A stretch of DNA of 64,000 bases from Nitzschia sp. DOCU1 (GCA_951394045.1 OX595994.1:2294001-2358000); one strand, 5' to 3'; shown: positions 38,301 through 48,610, numbered from the stretch's first letter. Numbers and translations: made by a program. The notes: generated by a model not told the origin, from the sequence alone.

Positions 38301-41015
38301 CTCCAATTCTACTAGCTGTTCTTCAAGTTTATTGCGAGCCTCAGATAGAGCCTGAATGACATTAGTAGCATCGGTCTTCGTAGCTTCCAGAGCACTCACT
38401 TTGCTGAGAGATTCTTGATGACACTCTTGCAAGTGGTCGTGTTGTTGCTGCAATTCCTCGTAACGTTCATGTAACAAAGAGACTTGAGCACGAGCTTTGT
38501 CTAAAATCTCTTGCACTTGATCAGCACGAGACGTGGCCGCCTCGACTTGATCTTTGAGGGGCCCTTGTTCGGCCAATGCCTGGTCAACTTGATTTTGCAA
38601 CGTTACAATTTTGGATTCCGAAGTGGTCAGTTGCTCCAAAAGGTTGTTTCGTTCCTGCTCCAACGACTCGACCACGCCAATCAAACGATCTCGGTCGTCT
38701 GCAGCTGCTTGAAGCGCTTGACTGGACGCCGTCTTCTCTTCCAGGAGCGACGTTTGCAATTCGGCCGCCAACACTACCAGGTCTTCCTTTTCTCGATGCA
38801 ATTGTGCCATTTGGGCTTCCAGTTTCTGCACTTGTTCTTTTAGCTGCTCAACCTGGACTTGTTGGCCCGACAATTGCGCTTGGAGAGTCTCTCGCTCTTT
38901 CAGAGCTTGCACTTGTCGGGCTGCTGCACTGGTCATTGCTTGCTCCAACTGTTTTTCCAACTCGGCGTTGTTTGCTTGGCTAGCTGTCAATGCCTCGGTG
39001 GTGGTGGACTGTTCCACTTGCAATTGCTCAAGCGTTTCAGCCAAGCAGTCTCGCTCCGCTTGCAAGCTTGACAGCATAGCTTGATTCTCGTCAAGTTGTT
39101 GTTGGAGCTTAGATTGCTGTTCTGAAAGGTCACGGCGTTGCTTCTCGAGAGACTCTAAGTTTCCTTCCGATGCCTCAAGAGCGTGTTGCAAGGATTGAAC
39201 TTGTTTCAGTGTCGCTTCCAATTCTTGTTGCCATTTGGCTTGAAGTTGTTCCACCTTGAGCTGTTCCTCGGCGAGCAACGTTGCCTTCTGTTCTTGCAAT
39301 TGTACATGATGCACCGTCTCCAACTGAACCTTGGCGGCAACCGCTGTCTCTAATTTCTCTTGCAAGTCCTGCTTCACTTGTTGTTCCTTGAGGGATGCTT
39401 CTTGAAGAACTTGGAGCTGCGATTTGGTCATTTGTTGTTGTTCGACGGCGTGCAGCTTTTCACTCTTTAGCTGGGTAACCGACGTTTCAAGATTGTTAAC
39501 CTGTACTTGATGCTGTTCCAGAGCCTGTTGTGACTCCACTTGCAAAGTGGAGTATCTTGTTTCCAATTCAACTTGACGTTGGACGTAATCTTGGAGTTTT
39601 TCATCTGCAAATCGAACACGCTTTGAGAGTTGTTCGTGCTCCATTTTGAGTTGTGAATGCTCCTCCCGAAGCTCTTGCAAATCTTGCTTTGCTTGTTCCA
39701 AGGCATGCTGTAACTCTATTTCCTTGGCCAATGAATCTTGCAATCGTGTTTCAATGGCCACTTTGGCAGCCCGCAGTTCCAAGGCATCTGCTTGCACACG
39801 TTGAAGTTCCTTGTGCAAGGCGGATTCTTGCAGTTCTGGGTCCACAGCCACATGGTTGGTCGCGGCTTCGGCTACAGCCACTTGGTGGGATGCTTGCAAG
39901 TTTGCAAGTTCTTGCAATAGCTGTCTTTTTTGCACTTCGACCCTCAACAACTTGCCTTGAGAGCGTTTGAGATCCCGAATCAGTTCCTTGATTTGCTTTT
40001 CCGCTTGTTCTTGATCTCGTTGTAACTTGACTACGACTTGGCGTTGTTCCGCAGAAGCATTAGTGACACTAGCACTATCAGCAGTCTTCGCACTTGTCGA
40101 AGCCAACTGCAATTGCTCTTGCCGTGCGTGGTTCCATTCTTCCATGATGCGTCTTTGTTGTTCCAGATCCCTGATGCACCCCTCTTGTTCCTTGATTTGA
40201 TCTTCCAAGGTGGAGACTTCCCACTTGGCGTCTCGTAAATCTTCCGCGACTTGACGATGCAATCGTTCTTCCAATGCCAGTCTATGTGTGAGGGCAGCCG
40301 CTCGTTCTTCCGCTTGCGTCGCACGTTGTTGCCATACTTGCACCAAGACCGGGGAAGGATCCTGTGTAGCGTTTTTCTTATAACGTGGTGCTCGTCGTCG
40401 TCTACGAGCGTCACTGTTCGCTTCGGAAGTATCATCTCCGCCGTCCTGAACAACAGCTCCTTGAAGGACCTCTGGAAGCACAAAGGCACGAGTCGGACGC
40501 TGCAAAGGCTGTTGCTGGTCTTCGTCTTCTTCGTCGGTAGTTGCATCTGCCGTCATGACCACTGGAACTCGCGCCACTGGAGTTCGTCGTTCCAGATCTT
40601 CAAAGTCGCTGTCGTCAGTTTCTGTATGAGTCGCATAGTCTTCAATATCGGAGTGATAATGAGAATCGACCTCGGAAACCCAGGCACTGTTGCGACTGGC
40701 ATCTGAATTTTGACGCTGCAAAAAGACTCGAGGAGGAGAAGTGGTGGGGGTCACCACATGGATCCGAGGAAATTCCGAGCTCACCGGCGTACTGGCCGTG
40801 GGGGCGGATGCAGATGCAGAGGAAGACGACGAGGATGCAGATGCAGAGGTTCGCGGAAGACTGGGTCCCGTTGCTGCGGCTGTTGCTCCCGGGCTCGGCA
40901 GCAGCCAAGGAAGCACCACCGTTGGCGGATTCGACAACAAACTCAATCGCCCCACATTAAAACTACTGCGGGAGGCAGATTGGCGTTCCTCACTGTCCCT
41001 GCGTTTGGGGGACAT
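35346..41015 (-). CDS. 1889-residue coiled-coil protein with C-terminal MORN-like repeats
   Basis: One uninterrupted exon starting MSPKRRDSEERQSASR. Residues 1-220 are low-complexity Ser/Ala/Pro and acidic. From about 222 to 1738 there is near-continuous Gln/Glu/Lys/Leu heptad coiled coil with few breaks, similar in composition to golgins, SMC-like tethers or centrosomal proteins. The last 70 residues carry two MORN-type motifs (GVPHGPGVLKFDNSDMFLG, then GEMDGVGAFAAKKFFYGMF), which bind lipid or act in dimerisation. There is no ATPase or motor head, so it is not an SMC or kinesin. A cytoskeletal or membrane-tethering scaffold is likely. Coiled-coil similarity alone cannot assign orthology. 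Confidence 0.85.
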   Translation of the reverse strand: MSPKRRDSEERQSASRSSFNVGRLSLLSNPPTVVLPWLLPSPGATAAATGPSLPRTSASASSSSSSASASAPTASTPVSSEFPRIHVVTPTTSPPRVFLQRQNSDASRNSAWVSEVDSHYHSDIEDYATHTETDDSDFEDLERRTPVARVPVVMTADATTDEEDEDQQQPLQRPTRAFVLPEVLQGAVVQDGGDDTSEANSDARRRRRAPRYKKNATQDPSPVLVQVWQQRATQAEERAAALTHRLALEERLHRQVAEDLRDAKWEVSTLEDQIKEQEGCIRDLEQQRRIMEEWNHARQEQLQLASTSAKTADSASVTNASAEQRQVVVKLQRDQEQAEKQIKELIRDLKRSQGKLLRVEVQKRQLLQELANLQASHQVAVAEAATNHVAVDPELQESALHKELQRVQADALELRAAKVAIETRLQDSLAKEIELQHALEQAKQDLQELREEHSQLKMEHEQLSKRVRFADEKLQDYVQRQVELETRYSTLQVESQQALEQHQVQVNNLETSVTQLKSEKLHAVEQQQMTKSQLQVLQEASLKEQQVKQDLQEKLETAVAAKVQLETVHHVQLQEQKATLLAEEQLKVEQLQAKWQQELEATLKQVQSLQHALEASEGNLESLEKQRRDLSEQQSKLQQQLDENQAMLSSLQAERDCLAETLEQLQVEQSTTTEALTASQANNAELEKQLEQAMTSAAARQVQALKERETLQAQLSGQQVQVEQLKEQVQKLEAQMAQLHREKEDLVVLAAELQTSLLEEKTASSQALQAAADDRDRLIGVVESLEQERNNLLEQLTTSESKIVTLQNQVDQALAEQGPLKDQVEAATSRADQVQEILDKARAQVSLLHERYEELQQQHDHLQECHQESLSKVSALEATKTDATNVIQALSEARNKLEEQLVELERSHSELQANVEGATVRVMELEASLASSQDSLDRERSLAVTQVTKLESAVQQRQSQQQVIEASHQEQIVGLQQQQEKELEAMRAHLALQLNSLREEANARQEQMVSAQESLKNVEASLAQERSKVAALEVLFETERQQKALLLAEMEKTKAVLASMESQLVASKAEVEWLQTEKETLQSVQTNLEGRLAETEARLETVSTERDALLVQVQQLQTENQQLILQLQAAHTCSTNLESKLQLVQERNSELEAEAAHKQQQVLMLQSVGDNKERELQAELALVKKAKATVETELVTAQDNAAALQSSLRAAQSQASSAQSEALRYQQEQHDLTCQVETLLDQVKELTTSRDDLAAQKDSLEGEYKRSLAERDAMRDEMQAMKGVIEALSSEKKRVEEQLEQTMVALAALEEQLLKSKEEAALANNERDAAIERQQEVESLYTILLNKLDALQADYERIVAHKQDLKNEKEIMENELQSAVSEFRQLQTTNEKTLTYAAELESRNIELKAQLDKLDAQSKDLQHEIGVLGMEKKEILAANDIRSTEREGILASLNVEKDKLLSSLKSLEEEKAALAKELAECKATIVQFESRFKTIEQDAQQSSCRENELVKELSSLQDEKQSLCLRVSEFECEVDSVRAELATAKAAATEAEVKLAKAQEELGALDSERAATSKRQKELEEEITRRGAKLATVETRAVDLEEKLRVLTAENEKLARNEQDILASVAQDRNELEGLKLAVASAAETISELHKENDIMASRLGAAEAAVAILQNEINKKDSKSRNAVKQLGLKVSEDSKAMERMAQEVRDLKKDKTGLKRASRYLLKRIRELEAQAGVAERSFDLPFSLASTPDSKASRRSDSGYSLSPRDMSSSSDDKENEMSMASDSSLVRVRRHQIALEMHFHDCHGELKKYQVLTRYSGPMVNGVPHGPGVLKFDNSDMFLGVFKNGEMDGVGAFAAKKFFYGMFSQNEFKGPVQRVLVQSPRDLSS

Positions 41016-42003
41016 TTTGCTTTAGAAGACTCTGTGTTGGTGTTGGTGGGAGAATCTGATTCCACAAGCCTACCAGGGATTCAGCTGTTAAAAAGCAGAT
41101 AAAAGCAGGGTGGAGGGAAACAATGATGAAAAGGTAACACCAGCTACCATACAACACAAAGCAAAGGAGGAAGAAATCCGAAAGTTCGTTTGGAAACTCG
41201 GAAAGGATGCGCACGCTGATGCTCAACTTTCCATCACGGAAGGCCAATCATCTGCGAAACTTCGGATTGCGTTCTATTTGAACCGAAGGCATGAATGCGA
41301 ACTAAAAAACTTGGCGGTAGATTCATGGTACAATATCCACGGGAGCGCGCCAGCCAACGGAATGGCCGGGCGCGTGCCCAAGGAAGACACGAAGCATGCC
41401 ATACTGAGTCAGGTCGGATGGGTCGAAAATGACGTCAGAATAGGGAACCGTCGGTCCAGCCGTCTGCCCGCTCACCTCTGGTTTTGGGGTGGAGGTATCA
41501 TAGCTACCACGGGTAGATTGGTCCATTAGGAGATCGACCGGCAATCCTAGCTAGCACCCATGTAGAGCCGCTACGACGACATCCAGTAGTACAGTATGAT
41601 GCTAGTGCTGCTGGTTGGCCGCGAGTACAATTGTGGAATCCATGTCGTTTTTGCAAATGGCGTATTGGTGCTTCCCAGTGGCACGCACCAGCAATGGTGC
41701 AACACCACAAGGCTGATGGGAACGGCCGCTCCCCCTCTGGGTGTCTATCTACTAGCGGGGGGAAAGAAGAATATCCAGACCCGTGTGATTTGTACGAGCC
41801 GCCCTCATTGCCTTCTACTAAACAATATAGTTACCAGGTGGAGCCGTACTAAACTACCTACAAAAACATGATATGATACCGTTTCAATTGTTTTTTTAAA
41901 TTAGTGAATGTAGTGTTGCTGTTTTGTGCACGTTGCGCGTGCGAATGCCATGACATGAATGTTTTGTGGTTGCTGCAATGTTTTAGAAGCGCCTTCCCCC
42001 GCT
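41016..42003. other. Intergenic, 988 bases, with a palindromic CRE-like site
   Basis: Upstream of the coiled-coil gene and downstream of the CTD phosphatase. A palindromic TGACGTCA lies at 41430-41437. Two plus-strand frames are long enough to notice (41110-41529, only a GTG start; 41554-41871). A shifted frame (41631-41852) has CRFCKW and WHAPAMVQHH, faintly zinc-finger-like. None has enough support to be called a gene. Confidence 0.45.
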
Positions 42004-43390
42004 TTATGCTTCTTGTACGAGCTGATAGGTCTTGAATGTTTTTCGGATAACGGTCCTCAAATCCTTGACGCCATGAAGAGTTCTCAGAAACCTTTCCAGC
42101 TTTAGCAGCTCGGTATCCTTGGGATCATCAAACCAGCTTTCGATAGGAATGCCATTATCGACTTGATATCCAAAGGCATGAGGAGAGTTATCTACGAGAA
42201 CGCACTTGGTTAAATCTCTGCCGAGCACGTTCAAATCTTTCAAAAAGTTTCCCTCGACGGCCAAGCAGGACTCTCGAAACATTCTATAGTGAATATACTT
42301 TCCATCTGCGGTGGTGGTGGTGTGAGTATATATGGTACAGTGAAGAGGACACCTGTGCCCGCGATTCTCTAATTTGCGTACCTGGATCAATTAGATTCAA
42401 AAGCTCATCGGCATATACTTTCTGACTGGCCGTAAAGACAATGACTTCAAACTTTCCGTGAATCTTTTCGAGAAATTCAAATAAGTGAGGCCGCAAACGA
42501 ACATGCACCTGATAGGTCATTCCGTGGAAGACGACTGGAAACACGAGATCGGCATCTTCTACCGGTTCTACAGTGCAATGCACCAAGGTTTCGTCCAAAT
42601 CCAAGACCAGCGAAATGGGCGGCGAGTCTTTTTCTTTGGGCGGCAAGGCGATGGGAGGCCTCAGGGGAGCGACCATATCATAGCTCGGAAGCGACTTGAT
42701 AAAGGCGTAGGGGTTGAATTCGTCTTCATCGTCCAACGAGCCCTGCGACGATCCGTCGTCTTCCACCAGCACATTGTCTTCGGGATCCTCGTGGTCGTCT
42801 TCGTCCTCCGGGTGTCCTTCCAGTTCCTCCTCTTCTTCGTCGTGACTGATCGTTTCCTGCGAGGTGGCCAGACTGGTCGAGTCCTCCGGCTTGCGCTCCT
42901 TTTCCTGCTCCACGTCGTCATCTTCGTCGTCTTTGTGCAAGAGATTGAGCATGGGGCTGAAGATGGTGCCGACCTGGCGGCCCACCCAGGCTCCCGAGTC
43001 TTCTTCGTTGTGATCCTGCTGGTGATCTCCGTGCGCGGCGTCTTCCTTAATGACCAGCGGGCGCGGGGGGTGCATGGGACTGAGATAGGTCCGATCCACA
43101 GTGCGGGGCGTCTGCTGCGGCGTGCTGGGCTCCTCGTGGTATTCCGAGTCTTCGGTGATCAGAGGAGTGCTGGGGGGGAGGGAGACCTTCTCCTTGCCAC
43201 CCGCGGCAGGGCTCATCATGCTGCTGTTCTTGTCCATGCTGGCCCGAGGCCGCTTGGCAGAAGCAATCGGCGTGTGAGGAGCTGCGTAGTTGTTGTTGCG
43301 AGCCGTAGCGCCGCCGCTAGCGGGTGTCCCTCGACCAGGGCCGGTGCCGCCCCCGCTAGTGGGCGTTTCCGCCGCCGAAGAGTTTGTCAT
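42004..43390 (-). CDS. FCP1/SCP-type CTD phosphatase (HAD family)
   Basis: Dephosphorylates Ser residues, in known relatives those of the RNA polymerase II C-terminal domain or nuclear-envelope targets such as lipin. There are two exons (43390-42382, 42305-42004) with a 76-base GT-AG intron, giving 436 residues. The first 240 residues are disordered: Ser/Pro/Gly, then long Asp/Glu runs. The catalytic NIF domain follows, with the HAD nucleophile motif SLVLDLDETLVHCT (about 257-270), VRLRPHLFEFLE, VIVFTASQKVYADELLNLID and, across the splice site, YIHYRMFRESC and CVLVDNSPHAFGYQVDNGIPI. There is no BRCT domain, so it is SCP/Dullard-like rather than FCP1 proper. It shares a 1.2-kb divergent promoter region with the TPR gene. 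Confidence 0.92.
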
Positions 43391-44590
43391 GACTTATTGC
43401 GCACGTAGTCAGCAGAAGTTAGTTAAAGGTTGTTGTGTTAGCTTACTTGCATCGATTGCGACTAATCAATGTGACAGCGTCGTTCCTTTGTGTCTTGTTG
43501 TGACTTGTCACTTTCACTTCATCCTTGCATGCTGGGCCTCTCCATCCATCGTTCCTTTCTCCATTTCATCTCGTGGCTGCAGCTGCAGCGCCGCAGCGCG
43601 CCGTCCCAACTTCAAAGCGGTTACACTGGCTGGGTATGTGACATTCAAATTATCAAACATAGTCAGTAATGGATACATGCAAACGGGCAGGCGTCACCCG
43701 CCGCCTCGCAATTTCAACCCTGCAGGGAGGATGACCAAGATGACTTATTGAATCACGAGTGGATCAATCACTAGTAAGGCGCCCGTCCTACGTACGGCTT
43801 ATTTCTTGTGGGTGCGACCTCTAGTTGTCTACCTTTGCAAAATGATGCCATTCTTTTGCTGGGAACTCAAAAGATTCAACAAAATATCATATTGTAATCG
43901 AACGACTATCTAATGATGACATGACGACATAGCCACCGCCAAGTACCGCACGGCGGCGAAAACAGCAAGAAGAAGCAACAAGCGGCAACAACGAATAAAC
44001 AAAGTAGAGCAGTACGTGATGCTGCTCGCCACAACGTACCCACACCTTTCCACTGCACTCCTCCTCCTCCTCCTCCTTTTGAATACACTCTAGCTACGGC
44101 AGTCGGGGGAAATGTGAGGCCAGACAGCGGAGCAGCTGCTGGGCGGTGGAGAAGCAGAGTGTGGCCACGACCGTTTGTCTTTTATTGCACACGGACAGGA
44201 AATCATGGCATCTGGGTACCACCATGTATAAGCCTCTGACACTCTGGAATCCCCAATCGTGATTTTATTTAACTAATGCGACAGCATCAACCCAAGATCC
44301 AATACATAGAAAACACTTAACACCTCTGCCTTGGGCAGTTGATTATTTAAGGGGAGAACCTCGGAAGGGCAAAGAACCACCCACCCCACGCTGACGTAGC
44401 AGAAGTTCCTACGCGGGACACAACCAAGATCGTTTTTCTTTCGGCAAATAGGAGTCGATCGCCACCGCAACTTCCGGCAAAACCATATTCCAACAACCAA
44501 AACATTCCAATTGTTTCTCACAATCTCATAGCTACACCAAGAAGTAACCACCCAGCATACAGTACTATACTCTTCAGTCACCAGGCCACC
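43391..44590. promoter_or_regulatory. Divergent upstream region of the CTD phosphatase and TPR genes
   Basis: 1.2 kb between two starts. It contains a CTC trinucleotide run at about 44058-44077. Open frames here are chance. The last 60 bases before 44591 are A/C-rich, as in other 5' leaders of this window. Confidence 0.45.
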
Positions 44591-45352
44591 ATGAAGCAGC
44601 ATTATCATCCCTCCCCTTCCCCTCAAATGAAGCAACGTCTCTCGGAGGCTCGAAAGCTATACGAGCAGGGCAAACAAGAACATGCCGATGGCCACTACGC
44701 AGAGGCGGCCAAGGACTTTCGACAAGCCACACTTCTGCAAGAGGTTGTCCTGGGAAAGTTTCATCAAGACACCATCAAGAGTTATTGGCGATGGGGGCGT
44801 GCGGCAGCCAAAGTGGATCGTCGAGAGGCACTCCAGGCGTTCACACGGGCGGCTCGCATGGCCGACTCGACGTTTACTCCCAAAGTCAACGCCGGCTTGT
44901 GGCAAGACATTCAAGCCAAATGGCGAGAAGGAGAAGAAGAAACAGCAAAGAATGACGAAGCATTGCAACAACTGGCGGAGGTTTTGCAGCTTGAGAAACA
45001 AGGCGACGCTCATTGCAAGCAGGGCAGTCCCGCCAAGGCCATGGAATGTTACCAGCGATTGCTCGAGATTCAAGACGCCATGGTAGGATCTCAGAGTTTG
45101 GATGGAGCTGATATTCGATGCAAACTAGCTTGTTGCTACTTGCAAACGGCACAGCTAGATCGAGCGCAAGACCTATTGGAGCACGCGCATGCATGCTTTC
45201 TTACGAACTTTGGTGAAGTGCATCCAGCTACCTTGGGCGCGGCGGCTACCATCAAGACTGTACAATCACGAATGAGCAAGGACAGCAACAACAAGCGAGC
45301 AAGTGCTACTCGGGCTTCGTCGTCGCCTGCTGCTGCTATTCGATCTTACTAG
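44591..45352 (+). CDS. TPR-repeat protein, kinesin-light-chain-like
   Basis: 253 residues, single exon, start MKQHYHPSP. Two blocks of tetratricopeptide helices are visible: EARKLYEQGKQEHADGHYAE then ATLLQEVVLGKFHQDTIKSY (about 18-62), and EKQGDAHCKQGSPAKAMECY, LEIQDAMVGSQSLDGADIR, ACCYLQTAQLDRAQDLLEHA and NFGEVHPATLGAAATI (about 136-222). The spacing and the H-P-x-T pattern match TPR_10/TPR_12 repeats of kinesin light chains and bacterial NB-ARC/TPR proteins. The C-terminus is Ser/Ala-rich and disordered. It is probably a protein-interaction adaptor with no enzymatic domain. Confidence 0.82.
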   Translation: MKQHYHPSPSPQMKQRLSEARKLYEQGKQEHADGHYAEAAKDFRQATLLQEVVLGKFHQDTIKSYWRWGRAAAKVDRREALQAFTRAARMADSTFTPKVNAGLWQDIQAKWREGEEETAKNDEALQQLAEVLQLEKQGDAHCKQGSPAKAMECYQRLLEIQDAMVGSQSLDGADIRCKLACCYLQTAQLDRAQDLLEHAHACFLTNFGEVHPATLGAAATIKTVQSRMSKDSNNKRASATRASSSPAAAIRSY

Positions 45353-45923
45353 GTACTACCGGTAGGCAGCAGCAGCAACACGCCATCACGCGAGTCAAAA
45401 CGTTGATTCGTGCCTACCTTGTTTGAGATCTTGTGATTCGTATTGCAATACAATAGACGTGTATTGTGAGGATAATGTAACAATTTAGAGATAATGATAT
45501 GGAAACAAGTCTACTACAATTATAATCGTTACCCCGCTTGCTGAGAGTTAGATCCAGTCCGCTGATGCCGTTGCGATTATTCATTGAAACAGCGGAGAAC
45601 AATGTTCCTCTCCTTTTCATTTTTAATCGAGCCAATACAGTAGTCTTCCTTCCTTCTCAAGCTACCGGCAGTAAAACCAAGCCTATATCTACTCCTAGCA
45701 TTACATCTAAAGCGCTATTCTCTAGACTAATTTAGCTTCATTTCCCGATTTTCGTTTTCGACTTGAAAAGGTCAGGATCTCTCATTCACAAATCAAAGAA
45801 CAATATAACTATAATTTTCTCTGGAAACAGCTGTGGTCACATCTCATCGCGATGTTGCAGTTGAGGCAGCATCAACACCATTCATGAAAAACGACAAAGA
45901 GGACCATTTGATGCCTCTTATCC
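45353..45923. other. Intergenic between convergent genes
   Basis: 3' flanks of the TPR gene (plus) and the Cys-rich secreted protein (minus). No gene is supported; AT-rich with scattered short frames. Confidence 0.5.
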
Positions 45924-46502
45924 TCAAGCTAGCACGACCCAAGAAAGAAAGGTAGTCGCCAATACAAGCATCACAGCATGATGCAAGGAACTTGCACCGC
46001 TTGTTCCACAAATCTTGACGGGAGGAGTCGCACAGAAACATTCTATGTTGTCTCCACTCCCAGTAAACTGATACGAGAGGGGATCAATCGCCGCGCAAAA
46101 CTCTTCGCAAGATGACAGAGATGTAATATTGTATTCTCCGCAGTTCTCTTCGGGCGGGACGCTCGTGTCCCAGACGTTAGGTTCGACGTTCCAGCATTCA
46201 AATTCGATCCCTCCAGTCGCGTTGAGGCAACGACAGACGGTGTTGCGATCAAGGATGCTGGGCGTCACTTCGTTCGGGGCAGCATAATCAAAGGTTTCCG
46301 TGCTTAAAGGTGAACAATGAGCTTCGCAATTGGCTTTCAAGGTCTCTCCTTTGGTAATGTTATAGTCCAGGCACGATTCTTTGTCGGGGACTTGACCATT
46401 TACGCCGTTGGATCTCAGGAGGGTCATCAGGCAGAGGAGTTGCAGCAACAGCGCCGTCCATTGGCGGCGGCGTTCTTGCCCGGAAACCGACACCATCGCC
46501 AT
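45924..46502 (-). CDS. Secreted Cys-rich glycoprotein, probably GPI-anchored, family unknown
   Basis: 192 residues, start MAMVSVSGQERR. The N-terminus has a charged n-region and a hydrophobic core (WTALLLQLLCLMTLL), a signal peptide with likely cleavage near residue 36. The mature part has about a dozen Cys arranged in two similar modules (SCLDYNITKGETLKANCEAHC... CRCLN, and NCGEYNITSLSSCEEFC... CFC) and three N-glycosylation sequons. The C-terminus is a short polar stretch followed by AVMLVLATTFLSWVVLA, typical of a GPI signal or a C-terminal membrane anchor. The two-module pattern suggests an internal duplication of a small disulfide domain. I do not recognise the family; a cell-surface or frustule-associated role is inference. 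Confidence 0.75.
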   Translation of the reverse strand: MAMVSVSGQERRRQWTALLLQLLCLMTLLRSNGVNGQVPDKESCLDYNITKGETLKANCEAHCSPLSTETFDYAAPNEVTPSILDRNTVCRCLNATGGIEFECWNVEPNVWDTSVPPEENCGEYNITSLSSCEEFCAAIDPLSYQFTGSGDNIECFCATPPVKICGTSGASSLHHAVMLVLATTFLSWVVLA

Positions 46503-46868
46503 AGTTCGACTGAGTAGTTCGGGAATCTAGTAGGTGGATCAGGGGGAAATGGAGAGACTTGCAAGTAGTAGCTCGCTCTCGGAAAAGAGGGTTGTCACCA
46601 TTTTGATTTTTCAAAGGCGGATCTTTGCGATCTTTCCTGCTGCCACGGGGCACTTGTGCGCGCGCGGTCATCGGAAGCGTGCCAACGGTATGTGCATCGT
46701 CCGTACGACAGTGACGTCAGAAAGGATACGCCATCGGGCGTCTTCGTCTTGGCCCTTTCCAAACCACAAAAACTACAGATATTAATACCGACGCATCAAT
46801 CCATTCCGACGATATTTCGCCATTTCATTCCATTGCTAGTCTTTATAAATCGACTCGACAAAGGAAAG
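46503..46868. promoter_or_regulatory. Bidirectional promoter with palindromic CRE-like site
   Basis: 366 bases between the Cys-rich gene (minus) and LL-diaminopimelate aminotransferase (plus). TGACGTCA lies at 46712-46719, about 150 bases before the aminotransferase ATG. In diatoms TGACGT-type elements are known binding sites for bZIP factors in CO2/cAMP and light responses; that they act here is inference. The base run ACAAAGGAAAG precedes the start codon. Confidence 0.5.
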
Positions 46869-48610
46869 ATGAAGTTCTCTACCGCCTCTATCACCGCACT
46901 CGCCTTCTTGGCATCGCCCGCCGCTGGATTTGCACCTGCTGGACACCTTCACTCAGCCAGCAAACAAACGACCGAATTGTTCGCTGGAGTCGAGCGCAAT
47001 GAAAACTTTGCCAAACTTGCCGGAGGATATTTGTTCCCTGAAATCGGACGTCGTCGTAATGCCTATTTGGAAGAACATCCCGAAATGGCTGGAAAGATTA
47101 TTTCACTTGGTATTGGAGACACTACTCAGCCGATCCCCCCGCACATTCTCAATGGCTTGTTGGAAGGTGTGACCAAGTTGGGAAAGAAGGAAACCTACTC
47201 TGGTATGTTGTCTGCCCCGCCTGCCTCTTTGCTTGTATGGCAAGTCGGTGAGCTGCTGATGAGATAGGATGCATCCATTCTCAACTATACTTTTTCTTCT
47301 TCCATAGGATATGGGGCAGAACAAGGACAAGCGCTCCTTCGAGAAAAGATCGCCAAAGTATTGTATAATGATCTTATCGACCCATCCGAGGTATTTGTTT
47401 CGGATGGAGCTAAATGCGATATCATGAGAGTCCAACAGGTATTTGGGCCAAAGGTCGTTACCGCTGTCCAAGACCCTTCTTACCCAGTCTATGTTGACAC
47501 TAGTGTCATCCTCGGGGTACGTACACCTGCCTTCGTCGTCGTCGATTCTATTATCGGTGTCTAAAGTCGTTTTTATTGTCTCCTACGCACAGCAAACGGG
47601 AAAGCAAGATCCTGCTACCAAGCAATACGAGAACATTGTCTACATGCCCTGCACTCCTGAAAATGGTTTCTTCCCCGATTATGCCAGTGTCCCTAGAGCC
47701 GACGTCGTGTATCTCTGCAGTCCCAAGTAAGTCCAGTCAAATTGTTTGGCCTTGAATCTTGCATGGTGATGTCTCTTGAAAAAAACATGCAATCCAACTT
47801 ATCTTGTACTCACGCAATTATGCAATTGTCCAGCAACCCAACTGGTGCCGCCGCAACAAAGGAGCAGCTTACCGATATTGTGAAGCTCTGCAAAGATCGG
47901 GGATCGATCTTGGTAGTAAGTAGCTTTGATCCCCCCATACCCTCTCCACAAAATGGTTTCGCTAGCCGTATTCTCATCTCCTTTCTCTTCTTTTCGCTTA
48001 GTTCGATGCGGCATATGCGCCATTCATCCGCAGCCCAGGAGTTCCAACCTCTATTTTCGAAATTGAAGGTGCCAAAGATGTGGCGATTGAAGTGAACTCG
48101 TTCAGCAAATACGCAGGTTTCACGGGAGTTCGTTTGGGATGGACCGTTGTGCCGTCCAACTTGAAATTCAAAGATGGCAGCCTGGTTCGCGATGACTTTA
48201 ACCGCATCATGACAACAGCCTTTAACGGTGCGAGTAATATTGTGCAAAGTGGAGGCCTGGCCTGTCTCGACCCAGAAGGTCAGAAGGAGATTTCCGATTT
48301 GATCGACTATTATCTTGAAAATGCCAAGATTCTGCGAGAAACGATGGAAGGAATTCCCGGCTTTACTGTGCATGGTGGCATCGACGCCCCCTATATTTTC
48401 GTCGAACTTCCCGAGTCTTTGGGTGGTTCGTGGGAGGCGTTTAGCATGATTCTCGAGAAAGCTCAAGTTGTTACTATTCCTGGGGCTGGATTTGGACCTG
48501 GTGGCGAAGGTTTCTTGCGCTTGAGCGCGTTTGCCCCTAGAGAGTCGGTTCTGGAAGCATGCGAGCGTCTGAAGGTCGCCCTGGCCCAAGAAGCGGTGGC
48601 GCAGAGCTAA
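46869..48610 (+). CDS. DapL: LL-diaminopimelate aminotransferase, plastid-targeted
   Basis: Converts tetrahydrodipicolinate directly to LL-diaminopimelate with glutamate as amino donor, the shortcut route of lysine synthesis in plants, Chlamydiae and algae. Five exons (46869-47202, 47308-47516, 47593-47726, 47834-47915, 48002-48610) with GT-AG introns of 76-107 bases give 455 residues with perfect phase. The start [20 protein letters not shown] is a signal peptide followed by FAP, a diatom ASAFAP-type plastid signal. Family marks are [49 protein letters not shown] and the PLP-lysine site [16 protein letters not shown] (Lys about 289). Length and order match DapL rather than AspAT or ACC synthase. 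Confidence 0.95.

Noticed and set aside
41110..41529. 139-residue plus frame upstream of the coiled-coil gene
   Set aside because: Opens with GTG and has no ATG; no similarity or splice context. It may be chance, so it is mentioned only under the intergenic entry.
42485..43408. 307-residue plus-strand frame
   Set aside because: Antisense to the CTD phosphatase, whose HAD motifs and splice site fix the true strand; the Val/Phe/Arg-rich product has no domain.
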